Source: Neorickettsia risticii str. Illinois
GTDB taxonomy: Bacteria > Pseudomonadota > Alphaproteobacteria > Rickettsiales > Anaplasmataceae
Direction of reading: 5' to 3'
Assembly (NCBI RefSeq): GCF_000022525.1
Contig: NC_013009.1
Span: 496,001-560,000, forward strand
DNA: 64,000 bases
Below the pieces are notes generated by a model. It did not search any database, was not told the DNA's origin, and saw nothing but the letters and a program-made list of their open reading frames with translations. The position numbers and the translations under genes are program-made. Of the stretch, positions 1 through 9,555 are shown in pieces (positions within the stretch are counted from its first letter, which is position 1; each line of letters starts with the position of its first letter).

Positions 1-450
1 CTTTGCAAAGATAAGTACGCCAGTAGTATGTTTATCAAGCCTGTGAACAACACGATATTCAGGATTGATAGATTTCATCGCATTATCTATGCTCGTTGTA
101 ATCCCGTAACCCGACTGAACAGGAAATCCAAATGGTTTATCAATGGCTAACACATTTTCGTCCTCGTATAACATGAGCGACGCAATAAACTTGACAAACT
201 TACTGTCAACTACCTTTGAGCTATCACTCGGTATTTCTCTGGGTGAAGATAGAATTTGGAGAAAATTGGCACTAAGAGTCAGCGAATCGCCTTTCAAAAC
301 AGCAGCAGAAGCCTTAACCACAACATTATTAAGCTTCACTGCTTTCTTTCTCAATGCCTTTTGAAGTGCAGACTGAGGAAACGGACCAAACGTATCTCTC
401 AGATATTTATCTAATCGTCGACAGTCATTTTCAACAACAAAACTTTTCAC
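1..450 (-). CDS. rluC: RluC/RluD-family 23S rRNA pseudouridine synthase, 3' part cut off by window edge
   Basis: The first 150 codons of a pseudouridine synthase that isomerises uridines in 23S rRNA. An N-terminal S4-like RNA-binding segment lies at about residues 1-60 (basic stretch QKALRKKAVKLNN), followed by the catalytic domain opening with DKPFGFPVQ and the family's catalytic motif HRLDKHTTG near the window edge, where the Asp is the nucleophile. I set the start at the GTG at 450 because an in-frame TAG lies four codons upstream. RluC versus RluD cannot be settled from the N-terminal half alone. Confidence 0.85.
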   Translation of the reverse strand, partial: MKSFVVENDCRRLDKYLRDTFGPFPQSALQKALRKKAVKLNNVVVKASAAVLKGDSLTLSANFLQILSSPREIPSDSSKVVDSKFVKFIASLMLYEDENVLAIDKPFGFPVQSGYGITTSIDNAMKSINPEYRVVHRLDKHTTGVLIFAK

Positions 451-575
451 CAGACCGAACTACCACCAAAAGGACTACAATGCCAAACAAAAAGCGAACA
501 CTCTACAGACAAAACATAGACAGTGCTCCACGGCTTGCACACACATTTTATAAGCTAACACACAAAGAGTATAAA

Positions 576-1532
576 CTATATGCAGTCAAGGAACTTCATG
601 GCATCAAGGGCAGCCATACAACCGGTTCCAGCTGCGGTAACAGCTTGTCTGTAGACGGGGTCCTGAACATCGCCACACGCAAAAATACCGGACACGCTAG
701 TAGAAGTATCTGAGCCGGCTGTCTTGATGTACCCAGCAGAATCCATTTCTAAGATACCACTGAACAGCGCGGTGTTTGGAGTATGACCAATAGCAACGAA
801 CACCCCGGAAACAAGTATCTCCTTAAAAGTACCGTCTATCAATGAGCGGACACGCACGCCTGTTACCTCAGGTGGCGAGTCGCGGCCAAGGACCTCATCA
901 AGAACAGAGTTCCAAATTAACTCTACCTTTGCATTTGCAAAAAGGCGCTCCTGAAGAACAGCCTCTGCTCTAAGACGGTCCCTACGGTGAAGCAGGTAAA
1001 CCTTTTTAGCATGCCTGGTAAGATAGAGCGCCTCTTCTACAGCGGTATTTCCACCACCAATAACAATTACGTCCTGGTCACGAAAAAAAAAGCCGTCACA
1101 CGTCGCACAGCCGGATACTCCATAACCCTGGTATTTCTTTTCGCTCTCAAGACCCAACCACTTAGCCTGTGCACCTGTTGCGACAACAATACTTCTAGCA
1201 CGATACTTATTTCCGCCCTCTCCTCGAAGAATAAATGGAGAGCTATATGGAGCTTCAACTTGTGAGATGTGGTCATTAACAAAACGGCACCCGACGTTCA
1301 CAGCTTGCTGCTGCATTTGCTCCATGAGCCAAGGACCCTGAACAGGTAGAGCAAAACCCGGATAATTTTCGACTTCGGTTGTTGTACTAAGTTGCCCACC
1401 CGATTGGTTTCCACTGACTATAATGACGCTGAGAGATGCACGCGCTGCATATATCCCAGCCGTACATCCAGCTGGCCCAGACCCGATTATTAGTACATCG
1501 CTTTCAAGAGCATCACGCATCTCTCTACTCAA
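576..1532 (-). CDS. trxB: Thioredoxin-disulfide reductase
   Basis: FAD/NADPH enzyme that reduces thioredoxin in the cytoplasm. The 318 residues match the family length. Visible motifs are the FAD-binding GSGPAG (residues 17-22), the redox pair CATC (C142, C145) followed by DG, the NADPH-binding GGGNTA (159-164), and a C-terminal FAD motif ending in ACGDVQDPVYRQ. Its start overlaps the stop of the upstream peroxiredoxin gene by 4 nt (ATGA), which implies translational coupling. The pair would form a peroxide defence module in which reducing power reaches the peroxiredoxin through thioredoxin. Confidence 0.96.
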   Translation of the reverse strand: MSREMRDALESDVLIIGSGPAGCTAGIYAARASLSVIIVSGNQSGGQLSTTTEVENYPGFALPVQGPWLMEQMQQQAVNVGCRFVNDHISQVEAPYSSPFILRGEGGNKYRARSIVVATGAQAKWLGLESEKKYQGYGVSGCATCDGFFFRDQDVIVIGGGNTAVEEALYLTRHAKKVYLLHRRDRLRAEAVLQERLFANAKVELIWNSVLDEVLGRDSPPEVTGVRVRSLIDGTFKEILVSGVFVAIGHTPNTALFSGILEMDSAGYIKTAGSDTSTSVSGIFACGDVQDPVYRQAVTAAGTGCMAALDAMKFLDCI

Positions 1533-2131
1533 AGCTCATCCCTATTGGAAGCTAGATAATCGGAAACACTCTCATGCGTCGCCTTGATCGCTTCCTTGCC
1601 CTTACTCCAACCTGCCGGACAAACCTCTCCATTTTCGTCACTATACTTGAGCGCATCCAAAGTACGGAGAACCTCATCGACATTCCGACCTACGTTCAGG
1701 TCATTAACATGAGCAACTCTGATAACAAAATTCGGATCTATGATAAATGTACCACGAAGAGCAACTGCATCGTCTAGCAAAACTTGGTAGTCACGTGAAA
1801 TAGACTTTGTTATGTCTGAGACCAGAGTGTAACCAATACTCCCTATTCCACCATCTTTTACAGGCAGGCTACGCCACGCAAAGTGGGAAAAATGGGAGTC
1901 AACACTAACACCTACAACAACCGCGTTTCTCTCGATAAACGCAGGAATCCTATTACTGAAAGCAATAATCTCCGTTGGACAGACAAAAGTAAAATCCAAT
2001 GGATAAAAGAAGAGCACCCCATATTTGCCAGACAATTCACGCTGAAGATTGAAGTCATCACAAAAAGAACCGTTCTTGAGTACAGCCTTTGCTGTGAAAT
2101 CAAATGCTTTCTTACCAACTAAAGTAGACAT
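1529..2131 (-). CDS. Typical 2-Cys peroxiredoxin (AhpC/Prx1 family)
   Basis: Thiol peroxidase that reduces H2O2 and organic peroxides. The peroxidatic Cys is in DFTFVCPTE (C51 from the chosen start) and the resolving Cys in EVCPAGW (C171), the typical 2-Cys arrangement; the 200-aa length fits the family. The open frame extends to 2170, but I chose the ATG at 2131 because the family begins close to this point and a GGAGGT lies 12 nt upstream; the longer form would add 13 poorly conserved residues. Its stop overlaps the trxB start by 4 nt, so the two are probably one operon. Confidence 0.93.
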   Translation of the reverse strand: MSTLVGKKAFDFTAKAVLKNGSFCDDFNLQRELSGKYGVLFFYPLDFTFVCPTEIIAFSNRIPAFIERNAVVVGVSVDSHFSHFAWRSLPVKDGGIGSIGYTLVSDITKSISRDYQVLLDDAVALRGTFIIDPNFVIRVAHVNDLNVGRNVDEVLRTLDALKYSDENGEVCPAGWSKGKEAIKATHESVSDYLASNRDEL

Positions 2132-2284
2132 ACCAATAAGACCACCTCCAAGAAGGGCATTGTATACCATTTACTTTGAAGCTTAAAGTATCCTAAAAAT
2201 TTTTTGTTTCAGATACATAAGCAATGTGAAAATACACACTGTGCTCGAACTTTTAGTCAAAAGAGCAATAGTGCTTTCGGGATA

Positions 2285-2704
2285 TCATCTTTCAAAAATC
2301 TCACACCGACTAAAAAAGAATGCAATTTCATTTTTAGCATTCTCTTCGCTGTCAGATCCGTGAACGCAGTTTGCATCTATACTCTCGGCAAAGTCACCAC
2401 GGATCGTCCCCTTTGCAGCCTTCTTTGGATCCGTATCACCCATAAGCTTTCTATAGCGATGAACAGCATCATCTCCTGATAATACTTGAACTACAACAGG
2501 AGCAGATGTCATAAAGTTAACCAGGTCGTTGAAAAAGGGCCTATCCTTGTGGATCACATAAAAAGCTTCGGCTTGAGCACGCGTCAGATGAAGTTGCTTC
2601 ATCGCGATAATCTGCAGACCAGCAGCCTCAATATAGGCATTAACCTTACCTGTTATATTCCTGGAAATAACATCTGGCTTAAGAATGGACAAAGTTTTTT
2701 TCAT
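2285..2704 (-). CDS. ndk: Nucleoside diphosphate kinase
   Basis: Transfers the gamma-phosphate of ATP to other NDPs through a phospho-histidine. The 139 residues match the compact bacterial family. The N-terminus KTLSILKPD is the standard first beta strand, and NCVHGSDS holds the catalytic His (H115 from the chosen start). An open frame begins at 2737, but the family starts at MKKTLSI, so the ATG at 2704 is preferred. It stands alone and reads toward the peroxiredoxin gene about 150 nt away. Confidence 0.96.
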   Translation of the reverse strand: MKKTLSILKPDVISRNITGKVNAYIEAAGLQIIAMKQLHLTRAQAEAFYVIHKDRPFFNDLVNFMTSAPVVVQVLSGDDAVHRYRKLMGDTDPKKAAKGTIRGDFAESIDANCVHGSDSEENAKNEIAFFFSRCEIFER

Positions 2705-2717
2705 AACTAATGCTAAA

Positions 2718-3032
2718 ATGCTCTTTTTAACAACCAAAGGGCTTGGACTTAACGGATTTAGAAATCCACAACACTTCTGTACACTACTATACTCTAGTTG
2801 CGATACTCTACCAAATCATGAATCCCACATCGAAGAGTTAGATGAATTTTTACAAAAACACCTGTCGGAACACGCAAAACACGCGGGAATATCGGCTAAT
2901 CCTGCAACAAAACTGCTTTCAATCCAACAGATGTATAAATTTATTTATATAGCCAAATGCTGCACATATTTTTGCACACAGAGATGGAAAAATGGTTCAC
3001 TATCTTTTGCCAACAAAAAGTTCTTTCGTTAA
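2718..3032 (+). CDS. Possible small protein of 104 aa, unassigned
   Basis: An open frame on the plus strand, divergent from ndk and 82 nt upstream of murJ. I do not recognise the product. The middle part reads like an amphipathic helix ([13 protein letters not shown]) and the rest is rich in Cys, Lys and aromatic residues. No clear ribosome binding site precedes the ATG at 2718, and the frame could be chance. If it is not a gene, the ndk-murJ interval of about 410 nt holds nothing else that I can identify. Confidence 0.25.
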   Translation: MLFLTTKGLGLNGFRNPQHFCTLLYSSCDTLPNHESHIEELDEFLQKHLSEHAKHAGISANPATKLLSIQQMYKFIYIAKCCTYFCTQRWKNGSLSFANKKFFR

Positions 3033-3114
3033 CAGGAAAAAGGAAATTGACTCATTTCCTGCTTACGTTATTTTCTTTCTTTAAAATAGGATCTCCGTTC
3101 ACTCGGTATGAATT

Positions 3115-4668
3115 ATGAGAAAATATTTTTCAATTCCAAGTAGTGTAATTTTCCTATCGAAGTTCTTGCACGTAATTAGAGATATGCTAATCGCAGTAGT
3201 CCTAGGAACGTCAGCATTCGCAGATGCCTTCTTTGGAATATCAAGAGTACTAAGCCTAATAACATCTTTATTTGCAAATGGTATTTTCTCTGCAGTTTTT
3301 TCACCGATTTTTTCGCAACTCTTGAAAGAAAATCGAAATTCAGCATTGCAATTCTCACATGAAATTCAATTGATACTTGCTTTCACAGGAACTGTTGTAT
3401 TTATAGTTGCAGAGATATTTACAGAAAAAATTTTGTTTTGTCTGATACCAGGAATGCTTTCCTCTCCAGCAAGAGATTTCGTTATTACGACTGCTAAAAT
3501 CGCATTTCCACTCATTCTTTTTATCCCGCTTACGTCACTTTACTACTCGATGCTATATGCACGAGGAAATTTTGCTTTCATAACCCCATACACGATTATA
3601 ACGAATACTACCTTGATAGCAGTAATCCTTTTTACAGGGAACAATAGTACTCTTCTCTTACCTAATATGGGCTGTGCTATTGCATTGTCCGGAATGATAC
3701 AGATGCTTCTATTTTTATATCAACTTGAAAAAAGTGGCCTAATCCCAGTTCTTACACAATTTTCACTGAGTAAGAATATAAAGAACTTTTTCAAATGCTT
3801 TCTCCCTTCAGCACTTGCATCAGAAGCGCATCAAATAAATACTTTGGTTAGCATTTTTTTTACTAGTAAGATTCCACAAGCAATTTCTTCACTATGCTAC
3901 GCAGAGGGAATAATCCAGCTGTTTTTCGTTCTCACAAATACATCACTTGGGGAAATAGCAGGTTCCTCATCAATTACATTGACACACAATACGGAGGAGC
4001 TAATAAAAATGCAGAATAAAGCTCTCAAAAAAGTGATTACCGTATGCATCCCAGTAACAATCATGTTAGTTTTCATGGCGGAACACATTACTACGTCATT
4101 ATTTCTACTTGGAGGAAAATTTGACCTCCAATCTGTAAAACACACGACACACACGCTAGAAATACTCGCTTTTGCCCTCCCAGCACATGCTTTGAACAAA
4201 AGCTTCTTGGGACCCTTTCTTGCCTTTGACAAACTAAAAGCTCCAATGAGCTTTACCATTGCTTCGGTGGTTTTAAATGTTACCATGAGCATAATTCTGG
4301 TGCCGCACTATTCATATACTGGAATAGCAATAGCCTTGTGTACCGCAGCATGGCTGAATACGCTTTTAATTATCGTCTACTTAAAAAGAAGGAAAATATT
4401 TAGTTTGAATGAGAAAATTCCACGTTTATTAAGCACAGTCTTTTTCGCGGCTTCTATAACAATTTTCTTCATACAGATTTGCGAAGCATTCATAGAGAGC
4501 CATCCAGGCATATCAACAATTTACTCACTAAGGCTGGCTTCTTTGGTGACCGTCTGTATATCAAGTATATCCATCTACTATTTTTCGCTTTCACAGCTTA
4601 AAAAAAATTCCATGGAAGGGAAATTGATCATTGAGCTTAATTATTATTGCCTATGGCCATTCTCGTAG
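3115..4668 (+). CDS. murJ: Lipid II flippase MurJ (MviN)
   Basis: Polytopic inner-membrane protein of the MOP superfamily that moves lipid II to the periplasmic face. The 517 residues are almost entirely hydrophobic segments (about 13-14 predicted helices). The N-terminus has the family pattern with KFLHVIRDMLIAVVLG and ADAFFGISRV, and a downstream FANGIFSAVFSPIF segment is also characteristic. Its presence implies lipid II is made, although a murB-like gene in this window has lost catalytic motifs and ftsQ is short. It stands alone. Confidence 0.92.
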   Translation: MRKYFSIPSSVIFLSKFLHVIRDMLIAVVLGTSAFADAFFGISRVLSLITSLFANGIFSAVFSPIFSQLLKENRNSALQFSHEIQLILAFTGTVVFIVAEIFTEKILFCLIPGMLSSPARDFVITTAKIAFPLILFIPLTSLYYSMLYARGNFAFITPYTIITNTTLIAVILFTGNNSTLLLPNMGCAIALSGMIQMLLFLYQLEKSGLIPVLTQFSLSKNIKNFFKCFLPSALASEAHQINTLVSIFFTSKIPQAISSLCYAEGIIQLFFVLTNTSLGEIAGSSSITLTHNTEELIKMQNKALKKVITVCIPVTIMLVFMAEHITTSLFLLGGKFDLQSVKHTTHTLEILAFALPAHALNKSFLGPFLAFDKLKAPMSFTIASVVLNVTMSIILVPHYSYTGIAIALCTAAWLNTLLIIVYLKRRKIFSLNEKIPRLLSTVFFAASITIFFIQICEAFIESHPGISTIYSLRLASLVTVCISSISIYYFSLSQLKKNSMEGKLIIELNYYCLWPFS

Positions 4669-4881
4669 GATACTTGGCGACTGCGAACTAAAAAGTCGAC
4701 AGGATAGTTTCAAACAAAGCTAAAAACTATCAATTACCCCGGAACATTCTACATAAACTTTCTTCTATTTGTGATAAATTTACCACATGACTTACTTACT
4801 CTTCGCACAAATCCTACCTTACAGTAGGCAACTCACAAAATTTCCATATGCTTAAACAAATAGATGAGTTACAAGTGAGAA

Positions 4882-6309
4882 ATGAGCGAATCAGGTTTTT
4901 TATGGGTTACTGCGCTGGCACACTTGTTCGCATTTTTGCTGTACTACACAGCAGGACGGTGCAAGCCCGTTTTTTACTATACAATTAGCACCTTTACTGC
5001 AACATTAAGTTTTGTTGCTGCAGCAGTGCTAGCAATAAAAGGTGAGCCACTTGCGATTGAAGTGTTTCAAATCACGCATCACATAGGAATCGCATTCGGG
5101 TTGGATAGAATCACACTGACGTTTGCCTTGTTATGCTCGCTACTTAGCATACCAGCGACAATATATGCAATCAGCTATATGTACGCAATCAATGGAAGAA
5201 GAAAAGCCGTATTTTTCGCACGGATTCACCTTTCGCTTGCTATTACTATGCTTTTAGCATTCTCAGGAAACTTGGTTACGATGTTTATTTTCTATGAGCT
5301 ACTCACCCTCGCGACCTACACACTTGTAAATCACGACAATACAGAAAATAGTCTCAGAGCTGCACGAACTTACCTAGCATATCTAGTTCTTCCGTCAGTC
5401 GGATTACTATTACCCGCTATCCTAATTACATACAAGATTACTGGCAGCTTCACCTTTGATGCAAGCTTACACATAAGCATCGTCGGACTTCCAAGGTTAG
5501 CACTATTCTTGATGTTCGGGTACGGAACTGCGAAAGCTGCAATCTTTCCTTTACATGGTTGGTTACCAAGAGCCATGGTCGCACCAACCCCTGTAAGCGC
5601 GTTGTTACACGCCGTTGCAGTTGTCAAGGCTGGAGTATTTTGCATGCTGAAGGTTGCGAAATACGTTTTTACAATATCTGATCCGGCCAATGTGGTTCTC
5701 ATGACACCAATAACTTGTATTTATGCCTTTACGATCATCTTCGCATCTGTCGTTGCACTGAAAAAACACTCCCTCAAGGAAATCTTAGCTTATTCTACTA
5801 TTAGTCAACTCTCCTATATTGGAATTACTTTAAGTATATTCACTGAAAACGCGTTCCATTATGCAATTCTATATATGATCCTACATGCCTTTGCGAAAAT
5901 AACACTTTTTTTTACTGCAGGAGCTATATATGCGAGAACCGGAAGAACAAGCATCAAGCAACTCCACGGAATAGGAAGAGAAATGCCTATAGCAATGTCC
6001 TCATTTACAGTAGGAGCACTTACAATGATAGGACTCCCACCTACTGCGACCCTTCTATGCAAGGCTGACATTTTATCAGAGGCATTGGCACAAGGTAACT
6101 ACATACTTATTGTCACTTTAGTTATAAGCACTGCTCTTAATTGCGGATACTTCTTACCAATTATCTTCAATGCGTTTTTCCGTGAACCTATAGTAGCCAC
6201 TTCTATTGCAAAGACTCGGACTAGACATACACTGTGCGATCCGCTTGCACTTTCATATCTCTTTACTGGAAGCGTCTGTATCGTTCTTTTTGTATACAAA
6301 CTTTTTTAA
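4882..6309 (+). CDS. Proton-conducting antiporter-like subunit (MrpD/NuoM/NuoN family)
   Basis: Membrane protein of 475 aa with about 14 hydrophobic helices belonging to the proton_antipo_M family shared by complex I subunits and Mrp-type Na+/H+ antiporters. Diagnostic stretches are the conserved Glu in FYELLTLATY, the amphipathic segment around AAIFPLHGWLPRAMVAPTPVSALLHA (the Lys-associated channel region), and KEILAYSTISQLSYIG. The HGWLPRAM.APTPVSALLHA form is more like MrpD than NuoN. Rickettsiales carry scattered single mrp-type genes, which fits its isolation here. I leave the symbol blank because MrpD versus a Nuo paralog needs a tree. Confidence 0.8.
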   Translation: MSESGFLWVTALAHLFAFLLYYTAGRCKPVFYYTISTFTATLSFVAAAVLAIKGEPLAIEVFQITHHIGIAFGLDRITLTFALLCSLLSIPATIYAISYMYAINGRRKAVFFARIHLSLAITMLLAFSGNLVTMFIFYELLTLATYTLVNHDNTENSLRAARTYLAYLVLPSVGLLLPAILITYKITGSFTFDASLHISIVGLPRLALFLMFGYGTAKAAIFPLHGWLPRAMVAPTPVSALLHAVAVVKAGVFCMLKVAKYVFTISDPANVVLMTPITCIYAFTIIFASVVALKKHSLKEILAYSTISQLSYIGITLSIFTENAFHYAILYMILHAFAKITLFFTAGAIYARTGRTSIKQLHGIGREMPIAMSSFTVGALTMIGLPPTATLLCKADILSEALAQGNYILIVTLVISTALNCGYFLPIIFNAFFREPIVATSIAKTRTRHTLCDPLALSYLFTGSVCIVLFVYKLF

Positions 6310-6417
6310 ACAGTAGTGTTTATACAACAGCAGCTTAAACACCGCTGCCCTCTACTAGTGGCTGTAAATACTCATTTAACCAGGTAGATATATGATTTCG
6401 GTTACTTAAACGACAAG

Positions 6418-7044
6418 ATGCTTTTTTACAGGGTACTTTTATTTTCGTATCTAATCGATTCACTACTCACATTAATCCCAAAGCTGATATTAGCAGTAGC
6501 ATACCTTTTTTTCTCAAGTGTGATACTTATCGCTCTTCTTACGACTAGTATTTCCACTACCAAATACGCAATTCTGAACCCAGGTGAGAGTCTTCATTAT
6601 CTGCTTGGGTACCTAAAATGGCTATGGTTGAATAAAAGACATATCAGTCTAGAGTATTTCTTTTATACACTTGTTTCGTTTATTACACCTTACTTGAGTT
6701 GGAAATACATAAAAAAGACAGCAAAAACAACAATAGGAAAACTCAGAAAAATTGGAAAACAATACTTGAAAGTTCTAAAACCACAAATATTAAAAAAATT
6801 ACTATCTAAGTGTGCGCGATATCGTGCGAACCAACCTGTGCCCCCATGGAAAAAGGGCATAAACAAATTGAATAATCGGAGTGACACGTTCAACGACACG
6901 TGCCACCATACTTCATACATAGAAGATAATGCAGTACCAACGCACCCGTCCCACGAAAACAGACAGGTACAACAGGAAATGGACCAACAACAAGAGAGTA
7001 ACGACGACGCCCCAATTAGAAACAAACCTACTGAAGACAAATAA
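6418..7044 (+). CDS. Unassigned membrane protein with basic middle and polar tail
   Basis: I do not recognise this 208-aa protein. It opens with two closely spaced hydrophobic segments (about residues 5-24 and 26-47), then a third at about 80-95, a very basic region (KKTAKTTIGKLRKIGKQYLK) and a hydrophilic C-terminal tail rich in Gln, Asn, Asp and His. The hairpin-like hydrophobic pair plus long polar tail recalls inclusion-membrane or secreted membrane proteins of intracellular bacteria, but nothing specific supports that. It is convergent with the gene ending at 7057, with a 12-nt gap. Confidence 0.6.
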   Translation: MLFYRVLLFSYLIDSLLTLIPKLILAVAYLFFSSVILIALLTTSISTTKYAILNPGESLHYLLGYLKWLWLNKRHISLEYFFYTLVSFITPYLSWKYIKKTAKTTIGKLRKIGKQYLKVLKPQILKKLLSKCARYRANQPVPPWKKGINKLNNRSDTFNDTCHHTSYIEDNAVPTHPSHENRQVQQEMDQQQESNDDAPIRNKPTEDK

Positions 7045-7056
7045 AAGGAAGTAGTG

Positions 7057-7638
7057 TTACGAGTCAGATACAGAACGCTGATAGGAAATGGCGCCTAAAA
7101 GTCTATTAGAAAGGCTTCTTAGATACGGGTTCACATCAACAGATGCTCCTAGGTTACTTAAAGACACCTCTGCATTATCTACCTTACCCTCCAAAAATTG
7201 CATAACTGCACCCAGAAACTGTGAGGTTGAGGCATAAATAAGATGGTTCTCAACGTGCCGATCGAGCAATTCGAGGTTCAACTTAGAAAGTTCACGAATG
7301 TACACATAAGGTGAATTGAGACAGACAAAATTGTACAACTCTTTCCTTTTTAAATCATCTAAGTACTCAGGCGGGAAGCTAGCAAGGTAGATAGCAGCAA
7401 TACTTGCATAGGGCTGATGCTTCGCAGCCACGATGCTTTGTAGTTTTCCCTTTGAATCACGAAGATTTTCTGTGCTGAGAGCGTCGTAAAGCAAGATACT
7501 CTCCCTAAGTGCAGGAGCCTTGTCGAAATGTTTGTATAAACCAAAACTACTCAGGCCAACAACACACAAAAAAAGCAGCAGTGATACTAAATAAAAACTC
7601 TTGCTCCTCTCAAAAATTAGACCGTACCAATCGATCAT
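7057..7638 (-). CDS. Single-span membrane protein with TPR-like helical domain
   Basis: A 193-aa protein with one hydrophobic span at about residues 15-35 preceded by a short cytoplasmic stretch, then a helical, alanine/leucine-rich periplasmic part. This architecture resembles the YfgM/TPR-like proteins that many Rickettsiales carry; the assignment is by architecture, not by a clear motif. It overlaps the stop of nuoD by 4 nt, so it is co-transcribed and probably translationally coupled with nuoD, though that does not by itself imply a role in complex I. Confidence 0.6.
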   Translation of the reverse strand: MIDWYGLIFERSKSFYLVSLLLFLCVVGLSSFGLYKHFDKAPALRESILLYDALSTENLRDSKGKLQSIVAAKHQPYASIAAIYLASFPPEYLDDLKRKELYNFVCLNSPYVYIRELSKLNLELLDRHVENHLIYASTSQFLGAVMQFLEGKVDNAEVSLSNLGASVDVNPYLRSLSNRLLGAISYQRSVSDS

Positions 7639-8801
7639 CTGTCTACCTCACCAAAAACAATGTCCAATGACCCAAGAATAGCAGGTACATCAGCAAGCAG
7701 ATGTTTTCGGGAAAGAGCATCAAGAGCTTGCAAATGGACAAACCCAGGTGCACGGATCCTGCAACGATATGGCTTATTCGTACCATCGGAAACAATATAA
7801 ACTCCAAACTCCCCTTTTGGAGATTCTACCGCAAAATATGTCTCTCCCTCTGGAACATGATAGCCCTCTGAATAGAGTTTGAAGTGATGAATAAGAGCTT
7901 CCATGGAAGTTTTCATTTCAGCACGACTCGGTGGAGCAACTTTCCTATCATCCACCACAACTGGCCCTTCTGGAAGCCTATCTATACACTGTTTGATGAT
8001 TTTAACTGATTCATACATTTCAGCCATCCTCACCAAATATCTATCGTATGAATCACCGCAATTTCCTACTGGAATCGCAAAATCCAACGACTCATATACT
8101 TCGTACGGCTGACTTCTGCGTAGATCCCAAGGTATGCCGGAAGCACGCAAAACTGGGCCAGAGAAACCAAGCGCAACTGCTTCCTTTTTACTTACTTTAC
8201 CTATATCAACTAAGCGTTGCTTAAAAATTGGATTATCCGTAAGAACATCTGCAACATCGTCAAGCTTATGTGGGAAACTTTCTAAGAAGGACATTATTTC
8301 TTCATCGAGACCATCTGGTATATCGGCAGCCAGCCCACCAGGACGTATATATGCAGCATGGAACCTCGCCCCAGAAGCCTTTTCATAGAAAGAAAGCATC
8401 TTTTCACGCTCCTCGAACATCCAAAACAAGGGATTCATAGCACCTACATCGAGCGCGTGAGTAGTGATGTTTAGTAGGTGGTTCAAAATGCGAGTGATCT
8501 CGACAAAGATTACCCTTAGATACTGCGCTCTAGGAGGTACCGTAATGCCGAGCAGTTTTTCCACACAAAGCGAATAGGCATGTTCCTGCGCCATTGGTGA
8601 AACATAATCCAACCTATCAAAGTACGGTAAAGCCTGAAGATATGTTTTATGCTCTATTAGCTTCTCAGTCCCTCTGTGCAAAAAACCAATATGCGGATCA
8701 AGGCGCTCAACTGTCTCCCCATCAAGCTGCATAATCAGACGCAGTACTCCATGTGCAGCCGGATGCTGAGGCCCAAAGTTAAGCTCCTTTATTACGGTCA
8801 T
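7635..8801 (-). CDS. nuoD: NADH-quinone oxidoreductase subunit D (49 kDa)
   Basis: Peripheral-arm subunit of respiratory complex I that lines the quinone pocket. The signature [15 protein letters not shown] is at the N-terminus and [14 protein letters not shown] follows; [11 protein letters not shown] and the C-terminal [11 protein letters not shown] and DIVFGEVDR are also family-typical. The frame runs open to 8864, but the ATG at 8801 ([12 protein letters not shown]) gives the usual 388-aa protein and the extra upstream residues are unlike the family. It is separated from other nuo genes, as is common in Rickettsiales, and is followed by a 4-nt-overlapping small membrane protein. Confidence 0.96.
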   Translation of the reverse strand: MTVIKELNFGPQHPAAHGVLRLIMQLDGETVERLDPHIGFLHRGTEKLIEHKTYLQALPYFDRLDYVSPMAQEHAYSLCVEKLLGITVPPRAQYLRVIFVEITRILNHLLNITTHALDVGAMNPLFWMFEEREKMLSFYEKASGARFHAAYIRPGGLAADIPDGLDEEIMSFLESFPHKLDDVADVLTDNPIFKQRLVDIGKVSKKEAVALGFSGPVLRASGIPWDLRRSQPYEVYESLDFAIPVGNCGDSYDRYLVRMAEMYESVKIIKQCIDRLPEGPVVVDDRKVAPPSRAEMKTSMEALIHHFKLYSEGYHVPEGETYFAVESPKGEFGVYIVSDGTNKPYRCRIRAPGFVHLQALDALSRKHLLADVPAILGSLDIVFGEVDR

Positions 8802-8880
8802 ACCTAATACAAATATGAAAAAGAAAGGGCACCGTACAACCCGGATACCAACTGTAGCTCGCAACTAGCAGAGTCAGACG

Positions 8881-8953
8881 CTCCTCGGGCCGGGCTCGAA
8901 CCAGCGACCCTGTGGTTAACAGCCACATGCTCTACCAACTGAGCTACCGAGGA
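8881..8953 (-). tRNA. tRNA-Asn (GTT)
   Basis: On the minus strand the 73 nt fold as a standard cloverleaf: a 7-bp acceptor stem (TCCTCGG with CCGAGGA), a D arm with GCTCAGTTGGTAGAGC, an anticodon stem TGTGG/CCACA around loop CTGTTAA (anticodon GTT), a T arm with GGTTCGAGCC, and discriminator G. CCA is not encoded. It lies just upstream of nuoD in the same direction. Confidence 0.95.
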
Positions 8954-9555
8954 AACTCCCAGGATTCTACTATAAAAGCCATATTGAAACAAGAGGAAAC
9001 ACAAAACGGATTTGAGCACTTTGCTCCACATCTGTAAGTACAAGAACACGTCTTTGATCAGATATTTGATATCCAAATTCCGTGAAACACACTCATTCAA
9101 CGTCGATTTTGACAAAACCACACGATTCATTCTCCTCAGATAAGACAGCAGAAACGACTATCCGTCTTACGTACACAGCGAGAAATTCTACTCCTATTTG
9201 AATGGGTTTTTTTAAATTAGATAGTAACAACCGAGATTAACTACTCGCCATTGATTCGTGAGTATACAAACTAATAAGAGCAGACCGTAGAACGAGTGAC
9301 AGAAACATACACACATTCCAGGCACCTTGTTTCAAGTCGAGCTGATAGACTCAACGAGGAAAGTACTTTCTTCCGGAAAACTCCGCAAATCACGTGAAAG
9401 GGGAAATACGATTTGCATCGACGCCATTTTTGGAACCGCATAAAGGAATTGGACAACCGCCCTGGTTCTCCTTGAACAAGGCATGTCACTAATATTAGCA
9501 AATTAAAAGGTGCACTATTCCTATCTCATAGGGACTGTTACAGCAGACAACTTAC
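8954..9555. other. Intergenic region without an identified gene
   Basis: About 600 nt between tRNA-Asn and the serS stop. Short open frames on the minus strand look non-coding. There is a CCTTGAACAAGG palindrome near 9471 and several CG-containing stretches, more structured in feel than most gaps here, so a small RNA is possible, but I could not match it to 6S RNA, SRP RNA, tmRNA or RNase P core motifs. Confidence 0.4.

Noticed and set aside
8804-9130. 108-codon minus-strand frame before nuoD
   Set aside because: It runs across tRNA-Asn, so it cannot be a separate gene.
9240-9550. 6S RNA or other named ncRNA between tRNA-Asn and serS
   Set aside because: A CCTTGAACAAGG palindrome is reminiscent of 6S RNA, but the long closing stem and conserved bulge could not be traced.
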